Shown here one piece after another: positions 8,453-17,516 of a stretch of DNA of 64,000 nucleotides. Both the position numbers and the translations under genes were made by a program. Location: NCBI RefSeq assembly GCF_023167465.1, contig NZ_AP025698.1, forward strand, positions 310,001 to 374,000, read 5' to 3'. A model generated the notes under the pieces. It saw nothing but the letters and a program-made list of their open reading frames with translations, made no database searches and was not told the DNA's origin. This DNA is from Methanothermobacter tenebrarum (GTDB lineage Archaea > Methanobacteriota > Methanobacteria > Methanobacteriales > DSM-23052). Each line of letters starts with the position of its first letter. The stretch's first letter is position 1.

Positions 8453-10462
8453 TTAAAAGAATCTGAAGATTGTCCCCACCGTATATTTAACCGTTGTATA
8501 GGAGTCACTCACCTTCGCATATACATCCTTGTACGCATAGGAATCCTGGAAGATCCTGAAAATCCTATAATTATACTTCAAAGTAACTATTGAGCCACTG
8601 CTTACATTACACTGGCCAGTATATGGTTTCAGATATACTTTGCTTCCACTGACATGCAATTTCCCGCACACTATACAGTAATCAGCGTCACAATGGGTAC
8701 AATACCACATACCCTCGTAATTACCCTCTACTGCTCCTCCCTGTTCGAAGGCTAATGTCCCATACCTGCCACAACATGAACAATAATTGACAAATGCACT
8801 TGTATAATAATTTGAATAATCCTTCAACCCACAAGTACATCTCCCAGTAGCCATCACATAATCTCGAGTCACCTGAATATTATAGGCACCAAGATAACCT
8901 GCTATAACTGGCGTCTTAAACTTGAAAATATCACCATAAGTTTCAATACTAGCTGGTAACGTCCCATTCACCTTATACGAATCCAAGACCCTTGAAAACT
9001 CTAGGACTAGGAAATCGCATCCAAGGTTCCCTATTGGACTACTAACTGAATTCGGCAGACGACCATAAGCCTTGATGAAATTTTCCACTCTTTTCGCCAG
9101 ATCCACATAATCATCTCTTGTTAATCTACCCACACCAACACCATTTAAAGGTTTTGGCGCCGGGTTCACCCCCTTTTGGCTTAAAGCCCTAAGCTCCTCT
9201 AGGAACTTGTTATAATTAGCCGCCGCCTGCGCCGCTTTACTCTTATCAGAACTTGTAAGATCACTCAAATAGAGGATCATATGACTTACAAAGTACAAGA
9301 ATTGGGCCTTACTAACTGTGACAGAACCAGAAAGCTTCACAGTCCCTGGAACTTCACCCTTCTCATCTATAAAACTGATGACACCACTCGCACTATTTAG
9401 AAGATCCCCTGCTATGGAATTATCACTGAGTATCAACTTTTTCACGTCATCTGATGTTTTACCAGTTGAAGTATTCCCCACAGGAGATGAGGACGCAATC
9501 TTCACACTCTTTATTGTCACGGAGTTTGGTAGTCTCTGGTTTTCGTTGTAGAAGTTTATTATCCTTGCGTAGGCGTAAATTAGGCTCTGGTAGTTTACTC
9601 GGCCGATTGTTGTGGTGGCGTAGTTTGGTGAGCGTTGGTATGTTTCCATGTATTTTTTGATGTTTTGTGCTGTTTGTAGGTATGTTGTTTTTGTGAGTGT
9701 TCCGGTTGCTGTGGTCTTTAATGGATCTGTTGGTGGTTTATAATTATTGATAGGTATGCTTGTTTTTTGGTTGGTGTTTAGGTTTATTGTTGTGGTTGTT
9801 GCTGCGTAGAGGTAGTCGTCTAGTGTTATGTTTTTGTTGTTTACTGTGACCTGAGATGGTATTTTACCATTTTGATTTACATAACTTGCTATTACCTTGG
9901 AAATAGTGGATATTTCATTGTATGATAACTGGGGTGTTGGTGTGTTTGGTATGGTGGTGATTTTCACATTTTTTATTGTCACGGAGTTTGGTAGTCTCTG
10001 GTTTTCGTTGTAGAAGTTTATTATCCTTGCGTAGGCGTAAATTAGGCTCTGGTAGTTTACTCGGCCGATTGTTGTGGTGGCGTAGTTTGGTGAGCGTTGG
10101 TATGTTTCCATGTATTTTTTGATGTTTTGTGCTGTTTGTAGGTATGTTGTTTTTGTGAGTGTTCCGGTTGCTGTGGTCTTTAATGGATCTGTTGGTGGTT
10201 TATAATTATTGATAGGTATGCTTGTTTTTTGGTTGGTGTTTAGGTTTATTGTTGTGGTTGTTGCTGCGTAGAGGTAGTCGTCTAGTGTTATGTTTTTGTT
10301 GTTTACTGTGACCTGAGATGGTATTGTGCCTGTTTTTGATGCTTGATCAGCTATTATCTTCGAGGCGTCGGATATTTCATTGTATGTTAACTGGGCCGCC
10401 GAGGCGCTGTTTGTAAATATTAGGAGTGATAGTAGGGCTATTATCCATAGTAACCTTTTCAT
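8453..10462 (-). CDS. Secreted pseudomurein-binding repeat protein with Cys-rich C-terminal domain
   Basis: A 669-residue exported protein. The start is ATG 10462 with AGTGGTG 6 bases upstream; the signal peptide is MKRLLWIIALLSLLIFTNSA. Two almost identical 154-residue units follow, each with pseudomurein-binding repeats (TATGTLTKTTYLQTAQNIKK, SPNYATTTIGRV, NQRLPNSVTIK), then further diverged repeats to about residue 490. The C-terminal domain (about 525-620) has Cys pairs in GRCTCG, YCSCCGRYGTLAFE, WYCTHCDADYCIVCGKLH, suggesting metal-binding ribbons in an extracellular domain. It probably sits on the pseudomurein wall; the catalytic role, if any, is not evident. Monocistronic by spacing. 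Confidence 0.85.
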   Translation of the reverse strand: MKRLLWIIALLSLLIFTNSASAAQLTYNEISDASKIIADQASKTGTIPSQVTVNNKNITLDDYLYAATTTTINLNTNQKTSIPINNYKPPTDPLKTTATGTLTKTTYLQTAQNIKKYMETYQRSPNYATTTIGRVNYQSLIYAYARIINFYNENQRLPNSVTIKNVKITTIPNTPTPQLSYNEISTISKVIASYVNQNGKIPSQVTVNNKNITLDDYLYAATTTTINLNTNQKTSIPINNYKPPTDPLKTTATGTLTKTTYLQTAQNIKKYMETYQRSPNYATTTIGRVNYQSLIYAYARIINFYNENQRLPNSVTIKSVKIASSSPVGNTSTGKTSDDVKKLILSDNSIAGDLLNSASGVISFIDEKGEVPGTVKLSGSVTVSKAQFLYFVSHMILYLSDLTSSDKSKAAQAAANYNKFLEELRALSQKGVNPAPKPLNGVGVGRLTRDDYVDLAKRVENFIKAYGRLPNSVSSPIGNLGCDFLVLEFSRVLDSYKVNGTLPASIETYGDIFKFKTPVIAGYLGAYNIQVTRDYVMATGRCTCGLKDYSNYYTSAFVNYCSCCGRYGTLAFEQGGAVEGNYEGMWYCTHCDADYCIVCGKLHVSGSKVYLKPYTGQCNVSSGSIVTLKYNYRIFRIFQDSYAYKDVYAKVSDSYTTVKYTVGTIFRFF
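9510..10325. repeat. Perfect 354-bp tandem direct repeat, 462-bp period
   Basis: Positions 9510-9863 and 9972-10325 are identical over 354 bp as far as I can compare by eye. They are separated by 108 bp of diverged sequence inside the pseudomurein-binding gene. The duplication encodes one 118-residue module and preserves the reading frame. Perfect identity implies a recent duplication or continuing gene conversion, and the pair is a substrate for module loss or gain by recombination. Confidence 0.95.
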
Positions 10463-10684
10463 GATAAACACCACTAGCCACTTACTAACAAAAAACTGTT
10501 ATATAAACCTTATCATTTTTTCGCGGCCTATACGTGACATTCTCCCAATTTTAGAAAAAATAATACAAAAAAAATTCCAAGGTTTTTCATATTTTTCCAC
10601 CACCTCATAGAGAGATTGGAAGATTTAGTGGGGAAGAGCTAACCTAGCATATTCGGGGGGTTTATAAGGTTGCCTCTTATTTTA

Positions 10685-11838
10685 TCATTCCCATAGGCTC
10701 CTTATCTCCTTGAATATTTCTTGTATCTTTGAATCTGGAACGTTCCCGATAAATTTAGGGGCTGGGTCCTGTCCAGCCACTTGATATGGGAATTCAAAGA
10801 AAGGCGAATAACCGGGTTCATAAGGGGCTGAGTGGAATAAAATCGCCCTATGATTTTTTATCCTCTTTTAACCACTCTTCAACTGGTTTCTTATCCCTTT
10901 CATATAATACTCTGACCCCTATAACATCGGCCCCAGTTTTACGCGCCTCATCCACAACTTTATAAGCTTCACGGCATTGGCATCAACAACAATTAGATCC
11001 AAGTCAACCCCATATTTACGCTCTAAGGTTGTGAAATACCTGTATGGGGTGTCACAGTACTGATCAGGGTAAGCCTTGGTGGTTGTTTGAACCACTATCT
11101 TCTCATGTACGCTGAAATATACTGGTTGAACCCCGATTACCACCCCTCACCCCTCTTTAGGGGTCTTATAGGCGCGCTACCAAGGATGGTCCCAGGGCCC
11201 TTGTAGGGCATTATATGAGATGTGAACCTGTCACATGGCGCGTAACAGTCTATAACATGTCTTGCTAAATATTCTTCTGCTTCAGCCTTCCCGGGGGTGT
11301 CTCCACAACCAACAACCAGTGAATGCTGTGGGGACTAGGACATTCACCCCATGAGTGTCTATCGCCTTCCATGTATTTTCATCAATCCTAATCGCATGTG
11401 AGGGGGCCAACTTGCTCACATCAACTTCAAAAATAAAATTTCCTTTATCATCAGGTGCGAAATAGCTTCCATTGATTTTTTAAAGTCACATTGGTGGCTG
11501 GTATAACTGTAACATTTGCATATTTCATCAGTTCACGTACCCTAGCACCTTCCATCCAAGGCACAAGCTCACTATAATTTTTTTGGCCTGTGATCTGGGG
11601 GGACATCCACGTTATAGTTTGATGCCCTGTCCCTTATGACCCTATCCACTTGCGTGACAACGGTCTCCCCCGGAGAAACCTCAATATAGGAAGTGCCAAC
11701 CACAATATATGATGCATTGGAAGGGCTCACCTCCAAGTCACTGAAAGAATCCCTTTTCACAGATCCTAACGCTAAAAAGAACGAAATAACAATAAAAATA
11801 CAAACAATTAAAAGTAAAATTATCTTCTTGTAACGCAA
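10685..11838 (-). pseudogene. Exported protein of unknown function, multiply frameshifted
   Basis: Joining frames gives a protein of about 385 residues. It has an N-terminal membrane or signal segment (RYKKIILLLIVCIFIVISFF) and then segments such as YIVVGTSYIEVSPGETVVTQ, DENTWKAIDTHGVNVLVPTA, EYLARHVIDCYAPCDRFTSH and GVQPVYFSVHEKIVVQTTTK. It ends EIFKEIRSLWE at TGA 10685. Shifts lie near 11580 (A7 run), 11477 (A6 run), 11320, 11148, 10975 and 10855. Residue choice remains protein-like on both sides of each break, so decay is recent or the breaks are sequence errors. I do not recognise the family. Confidence 0.6.
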
Positions 11839-12642
11839 ACCCCTTATCCTCCCACTACATTCAATCCATTACATACTAATAAACATTATGGGTTCCCCCC
11901 ACTTCACATGATTAAAGCTTTTATTCAAGGTCAATTACTGTGACATTGGGGAGTTGTACTCACCATAAGACCACACTTTGCACCCCAGTAGGTGATCCTT
12001 TTTTTATCTCCATATAAATCATCAACCACACTCAAAATTAGGAGAACTGGCAAGATTTTAACGGACCCCCCAGTGCTTGGTATTCTCTCTGGATTATCTT
12101 CTTGTAAACCCAATTGACACAAATCTACGCTTATTCCCCGGCGCATAGAAAGATTAGAAAATGCAGAAACGTGGTGGGGAGTGTAGATTCTGATAAGTTC
12201 TACATCTGCGGGGGCACCCCCCACGGGTATTATGTGCGGATCCCCATCGGGGTCAAAATTTATGTGTTAAAATTTAGCATGTTTTTTTATTTAGTATAAC
12301 CCTTGTTGGGTTAACTTCGCCACTCCCGTTAAAGTTCATATTATCCCCAATTTTATTATTACAACTGGTTATTTGGGTATATGAAAGCATTCCATAGTTT
12401 AGTTTTTTTAGCTGATCTTGGCCATGAACCTTAGCTTTTGTAAATTAGATCTAGAGTTTTTTTGGCCCCTTTTTTCTTTTATGGGATAAACCTGGTGAAG
12501 ACAATTTTAGCCAACTACTGGAACATGGGATTATCCTATTTTCTTGAAACGCCCTTTGGTCATATTATGCCGTTGAGTATTCCCATCACTACTAGTATGG
12601 ATTTTTTTCGTCTTTGTCGATTCCCATAGAAGACTCGGCAAC
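11839..12642. other. Intergenic interval with one unrecognised frame
   Basis: A 97-residue minus-strand frame (11931-12224) contains MRRGISVDLCQLGLQEDNPE and reads like a protein fragment, but it has no clear start context and no family I know. The remainder, 12300-12640, is AT-rich with no gene or RNA I can support. Confidence 0.35.
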
Positions 12643-13335
12643 TTATATTTTTTTGAAATTATGAGCTTCTGAGTTATATTCTCCTAAAAAGTCTGCAACT
12701 ACTCTTGGGTCTTCTAAAGGATTCTTTCCTAATAGATTTACAAATTCAGGGTTTCTAGTCACTACCGTGGCGAGATGACCTCTGAAAACCTCCTGAGCAG
12801 ATCCCAGAGAATATTCCACCACATTCTTCACCTGATTTGCCATTTCTATTACATCTTCCGGGTCAGTTTTTTGCCATCAGCCAATGATACAACCTCAAAA
12901 AACCCAAATAGGCGCTCCTACAAGGTTAAACATTCACTCTCAGTAAACCGGTTCTAAGTGCCACTTTCACCCCCCCAAAAAAGATTATCAAAAAAATTAT
13001 ACCAGCAGTTTATTCTTTGATGTAATTTTTCTACCCCAAATGGAAAACGGTAAAATCAGCCCCTCTGGTGTGGGGGCTTCATAGTTCATTGACCCTTCCC
13101 TCCAAAGGCACTATCCAAAAAAACCATAGAACTTGCAACATTTGCCAATACTCACAAGATCATCTCGGCATTTCACCTATAACCTCGGCTTTCAACCTTG
13201 ATTATTAATTTCTTCTCTGTGACCTTCTTGTAAAGAGTGGCGTCCCAGTGAGGACACCCGTAACCTGCCAGTGAAGGGTGCTGATAGCAGGCCTTGGAGT
13301 GGTGGTGATCGTCAGCAGATAGTTTCAATTCCATG
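12643..13335 (-). pseudogene. Remnant of a zinc-ribbon/helical protein
   Basis: Minus-strand fragments line up in one direction: GYGCPHWDATLYKKVTEKKL (about 13170-13260), then FGFFEVVSLADGKK (about 12885-12930), then after one missing A in an A6 run DPEDVIEMANQVKNVVEYSL and a tail ending FLGEYNSEAHNFKKI at 12643. They look like pieces of one decayed gene with an N-terminal Cys pair. Intervening stops are frequent. Function unknown. Confidence 0.35.
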
Positions 13336-13345
13336 GGGGGCTCCA

Positions 13346-14070
13346 TCATCTTTTCTTTATCATCTCTTTGAGTTCAGCAACCTCCCTTTTAAGGTCCTCT
13401 ATACCCCTTTCAATGTCCTCGATTCTTTCATGGACTCTCCTTTCCTCCTCGGGGTTCTTCACAAACCATGAGACCAGGGAAGCTGTGAGGAACCCACAAA
13501 GGTAATTCCTACCAGCATGAGGATGCTTGTTATGACCTTGCCATAGATGGTTGTTGGGGATATCACAACCTCTCCCGCAATTGTCGTTGTGAGGCTGTGC
13601 CAGAAAGAATCCAAGGGGTCGTGGAGGGATCTGTTAACTCCTGATTCAACCGTGTAGAAGAACAGTGCACCGCCCACAATTGCAAAAAGCAGTATGCCCA
13701 ATGCCTTGTCAAGGTGCGTATCCACTAGGAAAGTGAAGAACTTCTCGAGGTATTTCCTGAAGAGGGCGAGCACCTTCATAACTCTTATGATTCTTATAAA
13801 TCTGAAGACTCTGAAGAAGCGCACAGGGATGAATGCGAATACATCTGGCCAGTTTTCCCTCAAGAACTTCTTACGATTATCAGCCCTTTTGAGGTTTACT
13901 GCGAATTCGATGAAGAGGATGATGCATAGAATAAGGTCAAATTGGTCTATAGCATTAACAATCGTGGTATTTGATGGGTAGAATGAGATGTAGCTGAGGA
14001 GCACTATGTCAAGGGTTATGAGGACTAGAAGGGTGAGGTCCTTGGCTCTTATGAGCTTTCTGTAATCCAT
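13346..14070 (-). pseudogene. Voltage-gated-type cation channel, frameshifted C-terminus
   Basis: A six-segment channel with a voltage-sensor-like S4 (RFFRVFRFIRIIRVMKVLAL) and a pore region (DSFWHSLTTTIAGEVVISPT). The pore lacks the TVGYGD potassium filter; IAGE sits in its place. The start is ATG 14070 (MDYRKLIRAKD). A missing G in a GGG run near 13496 shifts the last part. The alternative frame restores FLTASLVSWFVKNPEEERRV and a coiled-coil tail ending KEMIKKR at TGA 13346. With the break, the product would end about 40 residues early with SSQLPWSHGL. Membrane location is certain; ion preference is unknown. Confidence 0.75.
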
Positions 14071-14303
14071 GAAGATCCCATTATTAGAGTTGTGTTTGGT
14101 GGTTGAAAAATATTTTGCAGTCCCGAGTTTTTTAGTTTTACCATGGATCCAATGTTCGTTATAGGATAGTATAGCGAACAAAACTACCAAAAGACACACC
14201 CCCCACAAACATCTGAAAAAAATACAAAGCTATAAACGACTAAAAAACCCCAAAAAAAGAGAATCGTAACCTTAATATAACACTAACACAGTACCTTTCA
14301 ATC

Positions 14304-14765
14304 ATGGAGGAGAAAACTTTAAAGAGGGTTGTGATCATCTCATTGATTTTAATTATTGCCATAGTTACTTACACTTTTACCCATGAATCCAATGATAAAA
14401 ACACATTCTCCGGAGAATATTTTTCCTTCAAGATACCCGAAGGAATGGAAATTACCAATCACGCACTCAACCTTACTGGAGCATGTCGTGAAATAGTGTT
14501 ACTCCGAAAAGATGACGAATATACTATATCAGTAGCTGTTTTTGATAATATTAGTTTAGAGGATCTTGAAGCGAATAACACCGGCATTTTTTATAAAAGA
14601 AGTACTGTAGGAGAAGTCACGTGTGATACATACTACAATCCAGATACCAAAACAACTTTTTACTATTTTGAAATGAATGGGAAGGTTTTCCTAGTAACAT
14701 TTTCCCCTATCCACGGAACCTATGATGCTGAAGACATTATAAAATCCCTAGAATTAAAAAAATAA
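14304..14765 (+). CDS. Membrane-anchored extracellular protein of unknown function
   Basis: A 153-residue protein with an N-terminal hydrophobic segment (VVIISLILIIAIVTYTFTHE) and a soluble extracellular part rich in beta-strand patterns (YFSFKIPEGMEITNH, TTFYYFEMNGKVFLVTFSPI, DAEDIIKSLELKK). The layout resembles PsbP-like small lipid-anchored proteins of methanogens, but there is no firm family match. No ribosome-binding site precedes the ATG. A TATA-like TTAATATA about 27 bp upstream suggests a leaderless transcript. A T-rich terminator follows. Confidence 0.65.
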   Translation: MEEKTLKRVVIISLILIIAIVTYTFTHESNDKNTFSGEYFSFKIPEGMEITNHALNLTGACREIVLLRKDDEYTISVAVFDNISLEDLEANNTGIFYKRSTVGEVTCDTYYNPDTKTTFYYFEMNGKVFLVTFSPIHGTYDAEDIIKSLELKK

Positions 14766-14773
14766 ATAATTTC

Positions 14774-14797
14774 TCTTTTTTCTTCTTATTTTTTTAA
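14774..14797 (+). terminator. T-rich terminator
   Basis: T6 and T7 runs separated by CTTCTTA begin 9 bp after the stop of the preceding gene, typical of archaeal U-tract termination. Confidence 0.5.
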
Positions 14798-15088
14798 TCC
14801 TGCAGTAAGAAAAATCTCTTAATGGTTAACTCCCACCCCCCACACGCTCTAAAGAATCCCCCTCTAAAAAAAGAGATAATAATCAAGCAACCCCCATCCA
14901 TCCATTATTTGGTGAGCTGGCTTACACAACCACTGCAACCCCTATCCACACATATACTCCACCCCCCATTCACATTTACAAAGAGATCAACTAAGGGAAA
15001 CTATCACACAAACCATAGAAAAAATAAGTCAAGTGACAAAAAACAACGGCTAAATATTATCCAAAAATGTGGAACTGAAAATCCTCAT

Positions 15089-15200
15089 GGTACAATATCA
15101 CGGATAAACCCTAAAAATAAACACGACGAGTCAAAAAAAGTCCTATGATCATCCCTCAAAATTTCCGACAGACCCCCCAAGGTCAACAAAAATGCTTATG
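15089..15200 (+). repeat. Dispersed repeat, copy 1, upstream of zinc-ribbon gene
   Basis: This roughly 110-bp stretch is related to 62437-62552. Shared blocks are CGGATAAACCCTA, a run GTCaAAAAAAGtC, TGAT-ATCATCCC and a final AT-rich promoter-like end. Both copies lie on the plus strand just before a TATA-like sequence. It could be a non-autonomous element or a shared regulatory leader. Confidence 0.5.
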
Positions 15201-15246
15201 TAATACTGATTACACATTCTATGTAAATATAAACTATGGTGGTTTC

Positions 15247-16581
15247 ATGGTTTACTGCTGGAACTGTGGGGAAAAAAACCATGACTATGCAAAATACTGC
15301 ATCAAGTGCGGCAAACCCCTCATCCACGAAGATGACATTGAAAAAATCCTCAAGAAGGAAAAAGAAACCCCAACTAAGGATTCCCACACCAAGTTTAAGG
15401 ATATCAAACTTACAGGAGATAACATTGAAAACCTAGAAAAACTCACCACCGAAAACCTCCAGAAAGACATGAACACCCTTAAAGAATGCAACAGCAAGAT
15501 CCTCCAAATTGCAAAAAAACTCAACGGAACCAAAATCAAAGAAGAAGACTTCAATACCATGATGGAGAAACTCATAACAGACATACGTTCAGAACTAAAA
15601 GCCCTCAACAAAAAACTCATCTGCATCAGCCCCGCTGTCATGATAGTCACAATCTCATCCCACGGATATAACCCCCGCAATGTAACCGTTAAAACCGACA
15701 TTGATAAAGAAAAAATGGAAGATTACATGAACATGTTCAGGACTAAAAAAATGAAAAGCCTCCCCAGCACGCCTCAAAACATAGAAGGAGCCTCATGGAC
15801 AGAACACTGCCCCGTCTGCAAAAGAGGACCCCTAAACCCCTACACCGAGAAAAAACTTATGGGACTTGTAACCAGGAACGGCTACCGCTGTAGTGAATGC
15901 GGCGCAGTATTCATCAGAAAAGGTGACAAATATTCCCTCGAAAAAGTCTCAAACACAGAAAACGATACATGGAAAACCTATGCCCGACAAGCCCTCAGTG
16001 AAAGGGAATGGACCAGAATAGCCCATGGTGGAATGTCCGACGCCCTCCAAAAGAAACACGACCTGAAAAAGTGGCTTGCCGATGCCGCCAGTGGAAAGAT
16101 CAACTTCAAAGAACCCGAATCCCCAATTATCCTGAAAAAGGACGAGAAAGCAGTCCTAGTCCTCGACGAAGTCACCTTCTGGGAGCCAAGGGCCGTACGC
16201 CAGACACGTGGACTCTACGGCGGACCAACCATAAGGGTTGCGAAGGGAGTTTCCTTCCGCCTCGGGGGAGTGCAAGCTCAAAGCGAATCCCATGAAGAAC
16301 TGAAACAAATCGACAAAGGAATTCTAACCCTGACAACGCGGAGAATAATATTTACAGGTGAAAAACGCACCATAAATATCGACTTGAGAAAAATCCTCTC
16401 CATAGAAGCACACAATAATGGGATAGCCTCCCAAAGAGAGAACAAACAAAAAACAGAATACTTCCTCAACACCAACAACACACAAATCAACATCACAGTC
16501 AGAGGAAACCATTACACCATTCCCGTAACAGGTGAAGTGCTAAAAAGCATAATTGAAGGAATGATAAAACAACTACAATAA
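15247..16581 (+). CDS. Double zinc-ribbon protein with PH/GRAM-like C-terminus
   Basis: A 444-residue cytoplasmic protein. The start is ATG 15247 after GGTGGT; a longer frame from 15145 adds unconserved residues. The N-terminus is a zinc ribbon (CWNCGEKNHDYAKYCIKCG). A helical region follows, then a second ribbon at about 190-225 (CPVCKRGPL and YRCSECGAVF). The C-terminal part (about 300-440) has DKGILTLTTRRIIFTGEKRT and strands typical of a PH/GRAM-like short-coiled fold. Similar proteins are widespread in Methanobacteriales with no known role. Confidence 0.7.
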   Translation: MVYCWNCGEKNHDYAKYCIKCGKPLIHEDDIEKILKKEKETPTKDSHTKFKDIKLTGDNIENLEKLTTENLQKDMNTLKECNSKILQIAKKLNGTKIKEEDFNTMMEKLITDIRSELKALNKKLICISPAVMIVTISSHGYNPRNVTVKTDIDKEKMEDYMNMFRTKKMKSLPSTPQNIEGASWTEHCPVCKRGPLNPYTEKKLMGLVTRNGYRCSECGAVFIRKGDKYSLEKVSNTENDTWKTYARQALSEREWTRIAHGGMSDALQKKHDLKKWLADAASGKINFKEPESPIILKKDEKAVLVLDEVTFWEPRAVRQTRGLYGGPTIRVAKGVSFRLGGVQAQSESHEELKQIDKGILTLTTRRIIFTGEKRTINIDLRKILSIEAHNNGIASQRENKQKTEYFLNTNNTQINITVRGNHYTIPVTGEVLKSIIEGMIKQLQ

Positions 16582-17062
16582 GACCATAAGCAACCAAACT
16601 GGAAAGACAATCCCAAATTGCACTAAAAAAGAATCCAAAAAAAGATCACCCCACAAACTTTAAGCTTACTATCCTCAGAAAAACCCCCAATATTCCACTT
16701 CCACAACAATTCATAATTCCTAGATGAAGAATATGTTCTGAAGATCACACCAAAAAAATTTCTTTACACAAAATAGAAGATACCCCATAGACATTAAAAA
16801 ATGCTCTCTTGTAAAATATCGTATCCCAGTCAGAAACTTCCAAAATATTCCCTAAAAACCCCTTAAGAGTTATTAGCTTTTGAAAAAACGATGAAAGAGT
16901 ATCTAATCCTAATGAACGCAAGGGAGGACAGATAAACTTCTAACAGTTATTGGGGGCAAATCCATCCCATAATATCCCCATACCATCCATTCATCTAAAC
17001 TCTGAAGAAATAACATATCACCCATCGGATAATATAACATCCTCCCACATACAGCAGACACG
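16582..17062. other. Intergenic region, nothing recognised
   Basis: AT-rich sequence with no frame over 40 codons that looks coding, no tRNA fold and no repeat that I can see. T-rich stretches near 16790-16880 could end transcription of the zinc-ribbon gene. Confidence 0.5.
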
Positions 17063-17203
17063 TTAATCTTCTGCACTGCTAAGATCCTGCCCTTTGAAGT
17101 ATGGGCTGATGAATAGTACTGTTATTATTGCTAGTATAATCACGAGGATGAGAACCAGTAAGTATTCGGTCATGGCCTGGCCGGACTCATCCCTTGAATT
17201 CAT
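17063..17203 (-). CDS. Small class III signal-peptide (pilin-like) protein
   Basis: A 46-residue protein, MNSRDESGQAMTEYLLVLIL followed by a hydrophobic stretch VIILAIITVLFI and a polar tail SPYFKGQDLSSAED. The basic/polar head, the QAMTEY motif at the start of the hydrophobic helix and the size match archaeal class III signal-peptide proteins, which are processed by a prepilin-type peptidase (EppA or FlaK type). It may be a minor pilin or a small membrane peptide. TTATATAAG about 40 bp upstream (17240-17249) is a good TATA box. It was found by reading the minus strand and is too short for usual gene finders. Confidence 0.7.
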   Translation of the reverse strand: MNSRDESGQAMTEYLLVLILVIILAIITVLFISPYFKGQDLSSAED

Positions 17204-17516
17204 GTTACACACAACCCCTAATAGTATTAGAGTTTCTTTTCTTATATAAGTTTATTTTCAAAAATTAATGTGGGGGCTTTTTTGGGGGTTAAAGAGCACA
17301 TTTATTCTCGCATTCCCTTATTGTCTGGTGGGTCGAGTTTCACCTTATACAAAAAAGTCCAGCACCCTGTAGGGGGATGGAGGCCTATTGGAGTCCTTTT
17401 TTTTCAAGGAATATGGGGTGGTGGCAAAGTCTGTATGCGCCTAGGTAAGATTGATCTTAATCTCTTTATGCTAAGTAAAAAAAGGTATAAAATAAATGTT
17501 TTATATAAACAATACC

